Shown one piece after another: positions 51,351-59,042 of a stretch of 64,000 bases of DNA. Where the stretch lies: NCBI GenBank assembly GCA_032560695.1, contig JAWGHR010000001.1, positions 124,001-188,000 on the forward strand. The letters run 5' to 3'. Positions within the stretch are counted from its first letter, which is position 1, and the number at the start of each line of letters is the position of its first letter. The notes under the pieces are model-generated. The model did no database searches. It was given only the letters and a program-made list of their open reading frames with translations, and was not told where the DNA came from. The position numbers and the translations under genes are program-made. This DNA is from Peptoniphilus_A harei_B. GTDB lineage: Bacteria > Bacillota > Clostridia > Tissierellales > Peptoniphilaceae.

Positions 51351-51750
51351 TTTCATCTCCATCCAGGTCTTCTGGACCAAAGGAATGAGGCAAAATTTCC
51401 TCCATTCCAAATATTTTATAATCTTCTGTAGAATTTGCTATTATTATTTCAGGATTTTTTGAAAATTCGCGAATAACTTGTCTGCAAACTCCACAAGGGA
51501 AGGTATAATCACTGTCCCCAACTACAGCTATCTTTTTAATCTCTCTCCTGCCTTCAGATACTGCTTTAAATATTGCAGTTCTCTCTGCACAGTTAGTTGG
51601 AGAGTAAGAAGCTATTTCAATGTTTCCACCAGAATAAACTGACCCATCTTCCATCTCAACTGCACAACCCACGTTAAAGTGTGAGTAAGGCGTATATGTC
51701 ATATTATCTCTTGCTTCAAGTGCAAGTTCAATTAATTTTTTATATTCCAT
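51337..51750 (-). CDS. cdd: Cytidine deaminase
   Basis: 137 residues with zinc ligands Cys54, Cys86, Cys89 and catalytic Glu56 (NCAERTAIF; PCGVCRQV), and the substrate loop FNVGCAVEMEDGS. Salvages cytidine and deoxycytidine to uridines. Adjacent to dgkA upstream; start ATG 51750 directly follows its stop. Confidence 0.96.
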   Translation of the reverse strand: MEYKKLIELALEARDNMTYTPYSHFNVGCAVEMEDGSVYSGGNIEIASYSPTNCAERTAIFKAVSEGRREIKKIAVVGDSDYTFPCGVCRQVIREFSKNPEIIIANSTEDYKIFGMEEILPHSFGPEDLDGDENDRK

Positions 51751-52458
51751 TTAACCAACTACCTTAAAAACAAATATTGCAACACAGACTCCAAGGATGG
51801 CTCCAACAACAACTTCTGAAACCTTGTGAATTTTTCCCTCTACTCGACTTTCTGCAACAAGAAAAGCCAGTCCAAAGGAACAAAGTGTCACAAGAGAATT
51901 TTCTGCTATCATAGTTATAATTGTGGCAGCACAAAAAGAAATTGCCGAGTGACCACTTAGGCCACCTCCTTGGAAATAAGTACCTCCACTTTTTTTAGCC
52001 ATCAAAAGCTTAGCCCCAACTGTCGCTATAATAATTATAAGCAAGGATACGAAAGCCAAGTGATTTGGCATATTTTTTATCTTAAATAAGAGCAAGTCTC
52101 CAAAAGAAGCAAACTTGTCATAAAATACTAAGTAAGCGACAACAACAGCATTTAGTGCTGTAATTAAAACTGCCCCAGCTGATACGTCCTTTATATACTT
52201 TGCAATAGGGTTGTATTCCTGTACTACTAAATCAACAGTCCTCTCTATTGCAGTGTTAATCATTTCTGCAAATACCACTAGTGTAATCGCAAATAACATT
52301 AAGAGAAACTCTGTAGATGATATATCGAAGAAAAGCGATAGGATTATAATTCCAAGAGCAGCAAGATAATGAAATTTCATATTTCTTTCCGTCTTCAGAA
52401 CAGAAATAATTCCCTGGACCGCATAGTTAAAAGATGAAATAAAGCGTCCTTTTTTCAT
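51751..52458 (-). CDS. dgkA: Undecaprenol/diacylglycerol kinase fused to PAP2-like phosphatase
   Basis: 235 residues, about seven to eight membrane helices. The first half is a DagK-type kinase (SSFNYAVQGIISVLKTERNMKFH, VVFAEMINTAIERTVDLV, with the NTAIER metal site). The second half has PAP2 features: GGLSGHSAISFCAATII and ESRVEGKIHKVSEVVVGAILG. The final catalytic Asp is Glu, which I recall as common in such fusions. Opposed kinase and phosphatase in one chain could balance undecaprenyl phosphate for wall synthesis. ATG 52458 follows AGGTG; M1 of the longer frame overlaps ybeY. Confidence 0.87.
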   Translation of the reverse strand: MKKGRFISSFNYAVQGIISVLKTERNMKFHYLAALGIIILSLFFDISSTEFLLMLFAITLVVFAEMINTAIERTVDLVVQEYNPIAKYIKDVSAGAVLITALNAVVVAYLVFYDKFASFGDLLLFKIKNMPNHLAFVSLLIIIIATVGAKLLMAKKSGGTYFQGGGLSGHSAISFCAATIITMIAENSLVTLCSFGLAFLVAESRVEGKIHKVSEVVVGAILGVCVAIFVFKVVG

Positions 52459-52462
52459 AAAA

Positions 52463-52909
52463 TCACCTATAAATTTCAAGTTCCTTCATGGATAACTTTT
52501 CTCTTTCTCTCATTTCTCTTTTGTCTTCTTCTTCCATGTGATCGTACCCTAAAAGATGGAGAATACTATGGACTGTTAAATAAGAAAGTTCTCTTTCATG
52601 AGAATGACCAAGCTCCTCTGCTTGCTCCATTACTCTTCTTGTGTTTATTATAACATCTCCAAGAATTCTCTTGTCTATAATAAATTCATCATCCATAGGA
52701 AAAGATAATACATCGGTAGATTTATCTACTCCTCTGTAATCCCTATTTAAAATTTTTATTTCTTCATCTCCAACAAAGGAAACAGATACTTCAACCTCAT
52801 CATCAAGACCTTCAACTTTTAAAACAGAAGCAATTGATTTTTCTACCAATGATTTTATTTCATCAGTTATTTCTATATCATCTTGCCTGTCATCGTAGTA
52901 AACTTCCAT
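52463..52909 (-). CDS. ybeY: Endoribonuclease YbeY
   Basis: 148 residues ending with the zinc motif HSILHLLGYDHMEEED (His-x3-His-x5-His). LNRDYRGVDKSTDVLSFPMDD and ILGDVIINTRRVMEQAEELGHSHERELSYLTVH are typical. Acts in 16S rRNA 3' end maturation and ribosome quality control. Starts by TAATG overlap with phoH. Confidence 0.96.
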   Translation of the reverse strand: MEVYYDDRQDDIEITDEIKSLVEKSIASVLKVEGLDDEVEVSVSFVGDEEIKILNRDYRGVDKSTDVLSFPMDDEFIIDKRILGDVIINTRRVMEQAEELGHSHERELSYLTVHSILHLLGYDHMEEEDKREMREREKLSMKELEIYR

Positions 52910-53922
52910 TATTTACTCCAGTTCTTTGACTTTTTGGCCTCAATTACTTTTTTGGCCTTGTCATTTGTCTTTTCATATTTTTCGTATGCATCAATTATTC
53001 TTTGAACAAGGGCGTGACGAACAATATCATTTTTATTTAGATATGTTATCCCTATTCCCTTTACTCCATCAAGAATCTTCAAAACAGTCTTTAGACCAGA
53101 TTGCTTACCTCTTGGTAGGTCTATTTGTGTGACATCACCAGTCACAATAGCCTTAGATCCATAGCCAAGCCTTGTCAAAAACATCTTCATTTGTTCATTA
53201 GTTGTGTTTTGTGCCTCATCTAAGATAACAAAGGCTGAATCAAGAGTTCTACCCCTCATGTAAGCAAGTGGTGCAACCTCAATAAGTCCCTTTTCAAATA
53301 AATTATTGTATGTGTCATGTCCAAGTATCTCAAACAATGCATCATAAAGAGGCCTTAAATAAGGATCGACTTTGTTTTGTAAATCCCCAGGGAGGAAGCC
53401 CAAGTTTTCTCCAGCTTCTACAGCAGGTCTTGTCAAAATAATTCTATTAACTTCTTTCGCTTTAAAGGCACGTACGGCTGCCGCCATAGCAAGATATGTT
53501 TTACCCGTGCCTGCTGGTCCAATCCCAAAAACAATATCATTGTTATTTATATTGTCAATATATCTCTTTTGACCAAGAGTCTTTGCTCGTATGGGTTTAC
53601 CCATGGATGTATATACTAAAGTATCCTTTAGCAGCTCTGCCACCGGCCTCTTTTCATTATTTTTAATAAGTGAAATCGCATATCTTACATCTGATAGACT
53701 TAGAGAATTTTGTTTTTTTGCAGTTTCAACTAAGTTTGATAAAAGAACTGCCCCATCTTCAACTGCATCCTCTTCCCCACTTATGAAAATTTTATCTTCT
53801 TTGGATTTAATGCTAAGCCCTAGTTCTTTTTCTATAAGAGCAATATTTTCATCTAGCTTGCCAAATAAAATTGACATTAAATTTATATCATTAATTTCAA
53901 TGGATTTTTCCATTTTTGTCAA
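52909..53922 (-). CDS. phoH: PhoH-family ATPase
   Basis: 337 residues. P-loop GIGPAGTGKTYLAMAAAVRAFKAKEVNRIILTRPAVEAGE, Walker B FVILDEAQNTT, TRLGYGSKAIVTGDVTQIDLPRGKQSGL. Conserved partner of ybeY; the N-terminal LSLSDVRYAISLIKN region may bind RNA. TTG 53922 is supported by AAGGGGG seven bases upstream, whereas ATG 53913 would be too far. First gene of the 15-gene run; a TATTAT -10 candidate at 53950-53955 lies next to the upstream terminator. Confidence 0.93.
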   Translation of the reverse strand: MTKMEKSIEINDINLMSILFGKLDENIALIEKELGLSIKSKEDKIFISGEEDAVEDGAVLLSNLVETAKKQNSLSLSDVRYAISLIKNNEKRPVAELLKDTLVYTSMGKPIRAKTLGQKRYIDNINNNDIVFGIGPAGTGKTYLAMAAAVRAFKAKEVNRIILTRPAVEAGENLGFLPGDLQNKVDPYLRPLYDALFEILGHDTYNNLFEKGLIEVAPLAYMRGRTLDSAFVILDEAQNTTNEQMKMFLTRLGYGSKAIVTGDVTQIDLPRGKQSGLKTVLKILDGVKGIGITYLNKNDIVRHALVQRIIDAYEKYEKTNDKAKKVIEAKKSKNWSK

Positions 53923-53962
53923 AAATATACCCCCTTAAACGTGACTTTAATAATACCACAAA

Positions 53963-54000
53963 AAGGCTTACTTTTCCATAGATTATGGAAAGCAAGCCTT
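53963..54000 (-). terminator. Terminator of the nfeD-floA operon
   Basis: Minus-strand hairpin of about 17 bp, AAGGCTT...CCATA with TATGG...AAGCCTT, with one G-U and one bulged base, then five T. Four bases after the stop at 54004. Confidence 0.8.
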
Positions 54001-54003
54001 GAT

Positions 54004-54672
54004 TTATCTAAGACTTAAAGGTTTATCAAAAATCTCTTTATAAATTTGAATTTTGGGTAAATCTTCTTCATTAAAGTTTAAGAAATCATCAATAAAGTTT
54101 TCGCCCTCGTCATCTTCATAAATAACCCTGTCTGATTCACATTCTTTTATGAATTCACTTTCAAAAATCTTATCGGGAATTTTCTCTAGATTAAGAGAAC
54201 CTTCTAAAACTTCCTTGTTATCTTCAGATTTTGAAATTTTTAAATCTTTACCCGATGAAGATTTCTTTTCTAAAAGTTTTCTCTTAAGTTCTCTTTGAGC
54301 ATGAATAGGGTCTTTATTAATAAGTTTTTTATCACTTTTTTCTCTAATCTTATCCTCAGATTTATGCTTTTCTTCTTTAAAGATTTCTTTAATACTTTTT
54401 CCTAAAGTTTCCTTCTTATCTTTTTCTTTCTCTTTTTCCTTTTCTTCTTTGATTATTTTTTTGATTTCATCAATTAAACTTTCTGAATCTGATGTCATGT
54501 TACCATGAATATTTTTAGAATTTGGATTATTTCTATCAACTTCATAAAAATCCTCTGTCATTTTCTTTTTGCCCCTATTAAGAACAGTTAAAATAACTTT
54601 GAAAATCACAATGAATATTATGGCTGGCATGAGAGAAATAATACCAATCAAAAGACTAAAAATAGATCCCAT
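54004..54672 (-). CDS. Charged single-pass membrane protein of unknown function
   Basis: 222 residues: one N-terminal helix (SIFSLLIGIISLMPAIIFIVIFKVIL), then Lys/Glu repeats (EEKEKEKEKDKKE) predicted to be helical, and an acidic C-terminal region (DDEGENFIDDFLNFNEEDLPK). I do not recognise the family. Its start overlaps the floA stop by one base, so it is made with flotillin and may be a microdomain partner, like yqfB next to floA in Bacillus, although no similarity is claimed. Confidence 0.65.
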   Translation of the reverse strand: MGSIFSLLIGIISLMPAIIFIVIFKVILTVLNRGKKKMTEDFYEVDRNNPNSKNIHGNMTSDSESLIDEIKKIIKEEKEKEKEKDKKETLGKSIKEIFKEEKHKSEDKIREKSDKKLINKDPIHAQRELKRKLLEKKSSSGKDLKISKSEDNKEVLEGSLNLEKIPDKIFESEFIKECESDRVIYEDDEGENFIDDFLNFNEEDLPKIQIYKEIFDKPLSLR

Positions 54673-55664
54673 TATTTATTTTCCTTTTTATGATTTTTTT
54701 CAGGGATTTTAGAAATTGACTTTCTCATATCAGTATCAGAGTTTATATTTTGCATCTTATAATAATCAAAGACTCCAAGATTTCCACTTTTTAAAGCTTC
54801 TGCCATTGCAATTGGTACTTGAGATTCTGCTTCTACTACCTTTGCCCTCATGGCTTCTACTTCAGCCTTCATTTCTTGTTCACGAGCAAGGGCCATAGCA
54901 CGTCTTTCTGATGCCTTAGCTTCAGATATTCTCTTATCAGCTTCAGCTTGATCAGTTTGTAATCTTGCCCCAATGTTTCTTGCAACGTCAACATCTGCTA
55001 TATCAATAGATAAAATTTCGTAAGCTGTACCAGAGTCAAGTCCCTTGTCTAATACAACTCTTGAAATTGAATCAGGGTTTTCTAGAACTGACTTATAACT
55101 CTTTGATGAACCCACTGTTGTTACAATACCTTCTCCAACTCTTGCAATAATAGTTTGTTCACCTGCACCACCAACAAGTCTTTCTATGTTGGCCCTAACA
55201 GTTACCTTTGCCTTAACTATAACTTCAATACCATCTTGAGCAACAGCAGAGATATTTGGTGTTTCAATTACCTTGGGGTTTACAGAAACTTGAACTGCTT
55301 CAAGAACATCTCTACCTGCAAGGTCAATAGCAGCTGCCCTTTCAAATTGAAGAGGTATGTTTGCCCTTTGTGCGGCTATAAGTGCATCTACAAGAGTATT
55401 GACATTACCACCTGCAAGGTAGTGAGCTTCAAGACTAGCTATTTCAAGATTAAGCCCAGCCTTAGTTGCCTTTATAGCAGGTCTAACAATTCTTGATGGT
55501 TTAACTCTTCTAAGTTTCATCCCAATAAGCTCTGATATCTTGATTTTAACACCAGAGAAAAATGCAGTTACCCAAAGTCCAACTGGTACGAAGGACAAGA
55601 ACATGGAAACTACTATGATTATTACTGCAATTATTAAGATACTTCCAATTGGATAATATGACAT
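54672..55664 (-). CDS. floA: Flotillin-like protein FloA
   Basis: 330 residues. N-terminal hydrophobic segment, SPFH core GLNLEIASLEAHYLAGGNVNTLVDALIAAQRANIPLQFERAAAIDLAGRDV, coiled EA-rich helix (ADKRISEAKASERRAMALAREQEMKAEVEAMRAKVVEAESQVP) and tail. Scaffold of functional membrane microdomains. It follows the NfeD partner and shares its transcript. SD TAGGAGG before ATG. Confidence 0.95.
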   Translation of the reverse strand: MSYYPIGSILIIAVIIIVVSMFLSFVPVGLWVTAFFSGVKIKISELIGMKLRRVKPSRIVRPAIKATKAGLNLEIASLEAHYLAGGNVNTLVDALIAAQRANIPLQFERAAAIDLAGRDVLEAVQVSVNPKVIETPNISAVAQDGIEVIVKAKVTVRANIERLVGGAGEQTIIARVGEGIVTTVGSSKSYKSVLENPDSISRVVLDKGLDSGTAYEILSIDIADVDVARNIGARLQTDQAEADKRISEAKASERRAMALAREQEMKAEVEAMRAKVVEAESQVPIAMAEALKSGNLGVFDYYKMQNINSDTDMRKSISKIPEKNHKKENK

Positions 55665-55672
55665 AATTCCTC

Positions 55673-56395
55673 CTAATTTTTTTCGACGTAAACTCTTGCG
55701 CCACTAATTTTAACAACAACTACAGATTCATCTTTTCCAATAAATCCAGTGTTTGAAACTACTTCTATCTTCCTATCTCCCAATATAGCATAACCTGTTG
55801 GTCTAAGGGGAGTTTTTGTTACTAATATATCACCTGGAGAAACTTCTTCAGCCTTAACACTTACATAGCCCTTATCGCTAGAACTTTCTTTAAAAAGTCT
55901 AAGCCTATTAATTGCTTCAGAATTAATTCCTCTTTTAATAAGTACATATCCAAGAATTAATGCAATAACTAGAGCAAGAGCAAGAGAAAACAGAGCAAAA
56001 TAAATGTCACTCATTGACAAAACTAAGCCTGCAGAAACTGCAATAATCCCACTGACTCCAGCAACTCCAAATCCTGGTATCATTATTTCAAAGCCTAATA
56101 AGAGCAAGCCTAAAACAAATAAGGAGATTTCAAAAATGTTTGTATTCCCCATTTTTATAGATCCCCAAAAAAAGGCAATAAAGCAGGCTATTGAAAGAAT
56201 TCCAGATATACCAAAACCTGGTGTCAAAACTTCAAAAACTGCTGTTACAATTGCCACAATAAGTAAAATAGCAAAAATGTAATCATTAGAAAATATACTT
56301 TCTAAAGATCTTATGCCTTCACCTTGTGCATAAACAAAATTTATTAAAAGCATTAAAAGTGGAAGACTATAAAATAAATTTTTATGTTTTTTCAA
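55673..56395 (-). CDS. NfeD-like membrane protein (flotillin partner)
   Basis: 240 residues. Signal or first helix to about residue 24, four further helices with the family motif FEVLTPGFGISGILSIACFIAFFWGS and FEIMIPGFGVAGVSG, then a C-terminal OB fold (GDILVTKTPLRPTGYAILGDRKIEVVSNTGFIGKDESVVVVKISG). No protease domain, so the short NfeD1b type. TTG start with AAAGGAGG five bases before. A TATAAT at 56453-56458 is a possible -10. Confidence 0.9.
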   Translation of the reverse strand: MKKHKNLFYSLPLLMLLINFVYAQGEGIRSLESIFSNDYIFAILLIVAIVTAVFEVLTPGFGISGILSIACFIAFFWGSIKMGNTNIFEISLFVLGLLLLGFEIMIPGFGVAGVSGIIAVSAGLVLSMSDIYFALFSLALALVIALILGYVLIKRGINSEAINRLRLFKESSSDKGYVSVKAEEVSPGDILVTKTPLRPTGYAILGDRKIEVVSNTGFIGKDESVVVVKISGARVYVEKN

Positions 56396-56491
56396 TTTAA
56401 CCTCCTTTGCACTTGTTAATATTTTACCCCAAAATTTTTATCAATAATCTAAATTATACAAAAGATTAGGAATTTAAATTATTAATATTTA

Positions 56492-57376
56492 TTAAAATTC
56501 AGAAGCTTCCTTGAGACAAGAATAATGAGTTGACTCTAGCTTTTCATTAAAAACTGTTCTCTCTATAATATTTTTTATTATTAGATCTAATTCTTTGTTT
56601 TCTCTATAGTCAGCAGGTGCAAAATATTTTATTCTATTATCCTTAATCATCCTATAAACTTTCTCTTTAGAGTGGTCGGGATTATAAACTCCTACAGAAA
56701 ATCCACCATAAGTGTTTACTAACTTCATGCATGGAATATCAGTGTCGCTATCTCCAATATAAATTATATTTCTAAAGGGAACCCTAATCTCATCAGGTGG
56801 AAAATAATCATTTATACCTGGATCGTTAATATCTAAAGTTCCCTTCTGAATTCTAAAAAGAAACTGAGTTTTGTTTGTGTAGTTAACTACTTGAGCTGGC
56901 CATCTCGCTATACCCTTCTCATCAAAGTAAAAGGAGCTTGCATAAATTTTTTCAAATTCACCATTTTTTGCAATTTCTGTCCCCTCAATCATCTCTTTAA
57001 TTCCAGAGGATATTATATAATGCTCTACAAGAACTCCTCTCTTTAACCCATAATCTCTGATACGTTTAAACCAATCATTAACTCCTGAAAACAATTGAAC
57101 TTCAGCTCCATAAGCCTCCAAAGTTTTTCTATCTAACTTATGATGATCTTTAAACTCGTTTACCATCATATACATATAAGACAAGTTCTCATCCATATCA
57201 TTGTCTGCTGCCATCCCATTTGATTTATTCCAGAATTCTTCTACTTCATAACCTAAAGATTGAATATATCCTTGAGCCTGCATCTCATTAGGTGTCAGGG
57301 TCTTATCAAAATCATAGCATATAGCAATGACAGGAAGTTCTTCCTTATGTTTTCTTAAATAATCTCTATCACTCAT
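56492..57376 (-). CDS. HAD-superfamily phosphatase
   Basis: 294 residues. Motif I CYDFDKTLTP (nucleophile Asp24 or nearby), cap region with GMAADNDMDENLSYMYMMVN, motif II YIISSGI, and motif III/IV YIGDSDTDIPCMKLV. Resembles phosphoserine phosphatase-like or PSPase-type HAD proteins with no fixed substrate; not a clean match to SerB. SD AAGGAGA before ATG. No clear terminator separates it from nfeD. Confidence 0.8.
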   Translation of the reverse strand: MSDRDYLRKHKEELPVIAICYDFDKTLTPNEMQAQGYIQSLGYEVEEFWNKSNGMAADNDMDENLSYMYMMVNEFKDHHKLDRKTLEAYGAEVQLFSGVNDWFKRIRDYGLKRGVLVEHYIISSGIKEMIEGTEIAKNGEFEKIYASSFYFDEKGIARWPAQVVNYTNKTQFLFRIQKGTLDINDPGINDYFPPDEIRVPFRNIIYIGDSDTDIPCMKLVNTYGGFSVGVYNPDHSKEKVYRMIKDNRIKYFAPADYRENKELDLIIKNIIERTVFNEKLESTHYSCLKEASEF

Positions 57377-57461
57377 AAATGTCTCCTTACTAGTAAAATA
57401 TAAAAATTAAATTTCTAATATTTTAAAGTTTAACTTTGAAAATCAAAAAAATTGTAAAAAA

Positions 57462-57486
57462 AAACCCAGGGAAATTCCCCGAGTTT
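57462..57486 (-). terminator. Terminator of the rpsU-yqeY operon
   Basis: Minus-strand stem of 12 bp (57475-57486 with 57462-57473, two G-U) in a one-base centre, so a small loop opens, followed by T run. Overlaps the yqeY stop. Confidence 0.75.
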
Positions 57487-57929
57487 TAATTTAATAATTC
57501 TTTGGCAATAGCATTAACTTGCTTACCATCTGCCTTACCCTTAATTAATGGCATGACGTTTTTCATTAATTTTCCAATATCCTTCATTGATGTTATTTCA
57601 TTTTCGTCAATCACTTTTTGTATGATTCCTTTTAATTCTTCATCTGATAATTGCTCAGGTAAGTAATCAAGTAATATTTCAATTTCTTGGTTTGTATGTT
57701 CAACCAAGTCTTCTCTATTACCCTTTTTAAATTCCTCAATTGACGATTTTTTTTCTTTTAGCTGTTTGCCAATGATATTTTCAATATCACTGTCATCAAG
57801 CTCAACTCGTTCATCTACTTCTTTTTGTTTAATAGCTGCACGAACCATGGTGATAACATCTTTTCGAAGTTTATCTTTATTTTTCATAGCATCCTTTAGG
57901 TCTGCCATGAGTCTCTCTTTTAGAGACAT
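57486..57929 (-). CDS. yqeY: GatB/YqeY-domain protein
   Basis: 147 residues with SLKERLMADLKDAMKNKDKLRKDVITMVRAAIKQKEV, GQLKEKKSSIEEFKKGNREDLVEHTNQEIEILLDYLPEQLSDEEL and a C-terminal GKADGKQVNAIAKELL. It is the free-standing homologue of the GatB tail domain. The frame opens to 57998 inside rpsU, but AGAGGGTG before ATG 57929 decides it. Regularly next to rpsU. Confidence 0.95.
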   Translation of the reverse strand: MSLKERLMADLKDAMKNKDKLRKDVITMVRAAIKQKEVDERVELDDSDIENIIGKQLKEKKSSIEEFKKGNREDLVEHTNQEIEILLDYLPEQLSDEELKGIIQKVIDENEITSMKDIGKLMKNVMPLIKGKADGKQVNAIAKELLN

Positions 57930-57942
57930 AAGAACACCCTCT

Positions 57943-58122
57943 TTAATATCTGTGCTTTTTTCTGCGTGCCTCTTCGGATTTTTTCTTCCTTCTAACACTT
58001 GGTTTTTCGTAATGTTCTCTTTTTCTTACTTCTTTGAGAACTCCACTAGTGGCACATTGTCTTTTGAATCTTTTTAGAGCATTGTCTAAAGATTCATTTT
58101 CACCAACCCTGATTTCGGACAT
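57943..58122 (-). CDS. rpsU: 30S ribosomal protein S21
   Basis: 59 residues, short enough to be easily missed: begins MSEIRVGENESLDNALKRF and continues KRQCATSGVLKEVRKREHYEKPSVRRKKKSEEARRK. Highly basic, and residue order is that of S21 which sits near the anti-SD on the 30S head. GAGAGGAGG before ATG 58122 is a very strong site. It precedes yqeY by 13 bases. Confidence 0.97.
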   Translation of the reverse strand: MSEIRVGENESLDNALKRFKRQCATSGVLKEVRKREHYEKPSVRRKKKSEEARRKKHRY

Positions 58123-58133
58123 TTTTTAACCTC

Positions 58134-58165
58134 CTCTCGTAGAAAAGAGTATGGCCTCGCGGCCA
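58134..58165 (-). promoter_or_regulatory. Structured leader of rpsU
   Basis: Minus-strand mRNA 5' end carries TGGCC-GCGA-GGCCA (58152-58165), a five-bp hairpin closed by a GNRA-type loop. Then CTCT at 58146-58149 can pair with AGAG at 58134-58137, which belongs to the ribosome site. Possible control of S21 synthesis. Confidence 0.5.
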
Positions 58166-58175
58166 ATTTAGGTTT

Positions 58176-58204
58176 ATTATACTCTATAAATCCCAAAACT
58201 TCAA
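58176..58204 (-). promoter_or_regulatory. Promoter of rpsU
   Basis: Minus-strand TTGAAG (58199-58204), 17 bases, TATAAT (58176-58181). Transcription would begin about 58168, just in front of the leader hairpin. Confidence 0.7.
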
Positions 58205-58309
58205 TAAAATTTTTCTTTTTTGATTTTTAATTATTTCTATGAGATGTTATCAGTTTTATTTAAAATTATAGGTCCTAACCAGCATGATTTTAGGCTCATT
58301 ATTTTTGTT

Positions 58310-59038
58310 TCATTTATCTTTATTTACCATATAAGTTATACATATTACAGAAGCTGAAATTAATATCTTTATTAACATTAAGCCCATAAATTGCCAGGAA
58401 AGTGGATTTAAAATTACATCTCCTAGGAGGGTATTAGTTATAACTCCAATGGAAGCTCCAAGTAGTGATGAAGTAATATACTTTATGTAATTGGTCTTAC
58501 AGGCACCAAAGTAAAAGCTAAGAATATCGCAAGGAAACCATCCAATAAGTCTTATTATAAAACTTGCTAGAAATTCATTTTTCTTTTGCATTTCTATTAG
58601 CTTTTTAAGCTTTGGATATTTTTTCTTTAAATAATCCATCTCCTCTGTCCCAGACCATCTTCCCAGTATAAAAGGAATTGTAAGTGTAATTGACAGACCA
58701 ATATAACTTATCAATACTGCTTTTAATGGTTCAAAGAGAATTCCACTTGCAAGATAAAGAGATGGCAATGGGATTATTATTGTAAGACTCTTGACTGCAA
58801 AAAGGCTCAAAAGATAAATTATAGACTTTCTAGGATTACCACTTGCATTTTCAATTATAGAATCAATACTCATATTTCCACTTCTGGTCAAAATCAAAAG
58901 TATTATTATGGATAAAAAGGAAACCAGGGCAACAATTTGAATTTTTTTGAATCTATTTTTTACATTTTTATCACTTTCACTTAAATCTATATTATCTTCA
59001 TCTTCAAATTTTTTTAATTTTTCTATTATGCTATTCAT
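58310..59038 (-). CDS. TVP38/TMEM64 (VTT/DedA-like) membrane protein
   Basis: 242 residues with an N-terminal polar region, then about six helices: IIIPLPSLYLASGILFEPLKAVLISYIGLSITLTIPFILGR carries the G[x]F/E-P pattern of the re-entrant loop and FIIRLIGWFPCDILSFYFGACKTNYIKYITSSLLGASIGV the second half. The VTT fold is linked to lipid scrambling in relatives. RBS GAGTTGATGA overlaps the patatin stop. Confidence 0.83.
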   Translation of the reverse strand: MNSIIEKLKKFEDEDNIDLSESDKNVKNRFKKIQIVALVSFLSIIILLILTRSGNMSIDSIIENASGNPRKSIIYLLSLFAVKSLTIIIPLPSLYLASGILFEPLKAVLISYIGLSITLTIPFILGRWSGTEEMDYLKKKYPKLKKLIEMQKKNEFLASFIIRLIGWFPCDILSFYFGACKTNYIKYITSSLLGASIGVITNTLLGDVILNPLSWQFMGLMLIKILISASVICITYMVNKDK

Positions 59039-59042
59039 TTCA

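Noticed and set aside
55155..55496. 113-codon Cys-rich frame opposite floA
   Set aside because: Antisense of a well conserved SPFH gene; composition follows from its codons and there is no start signal.
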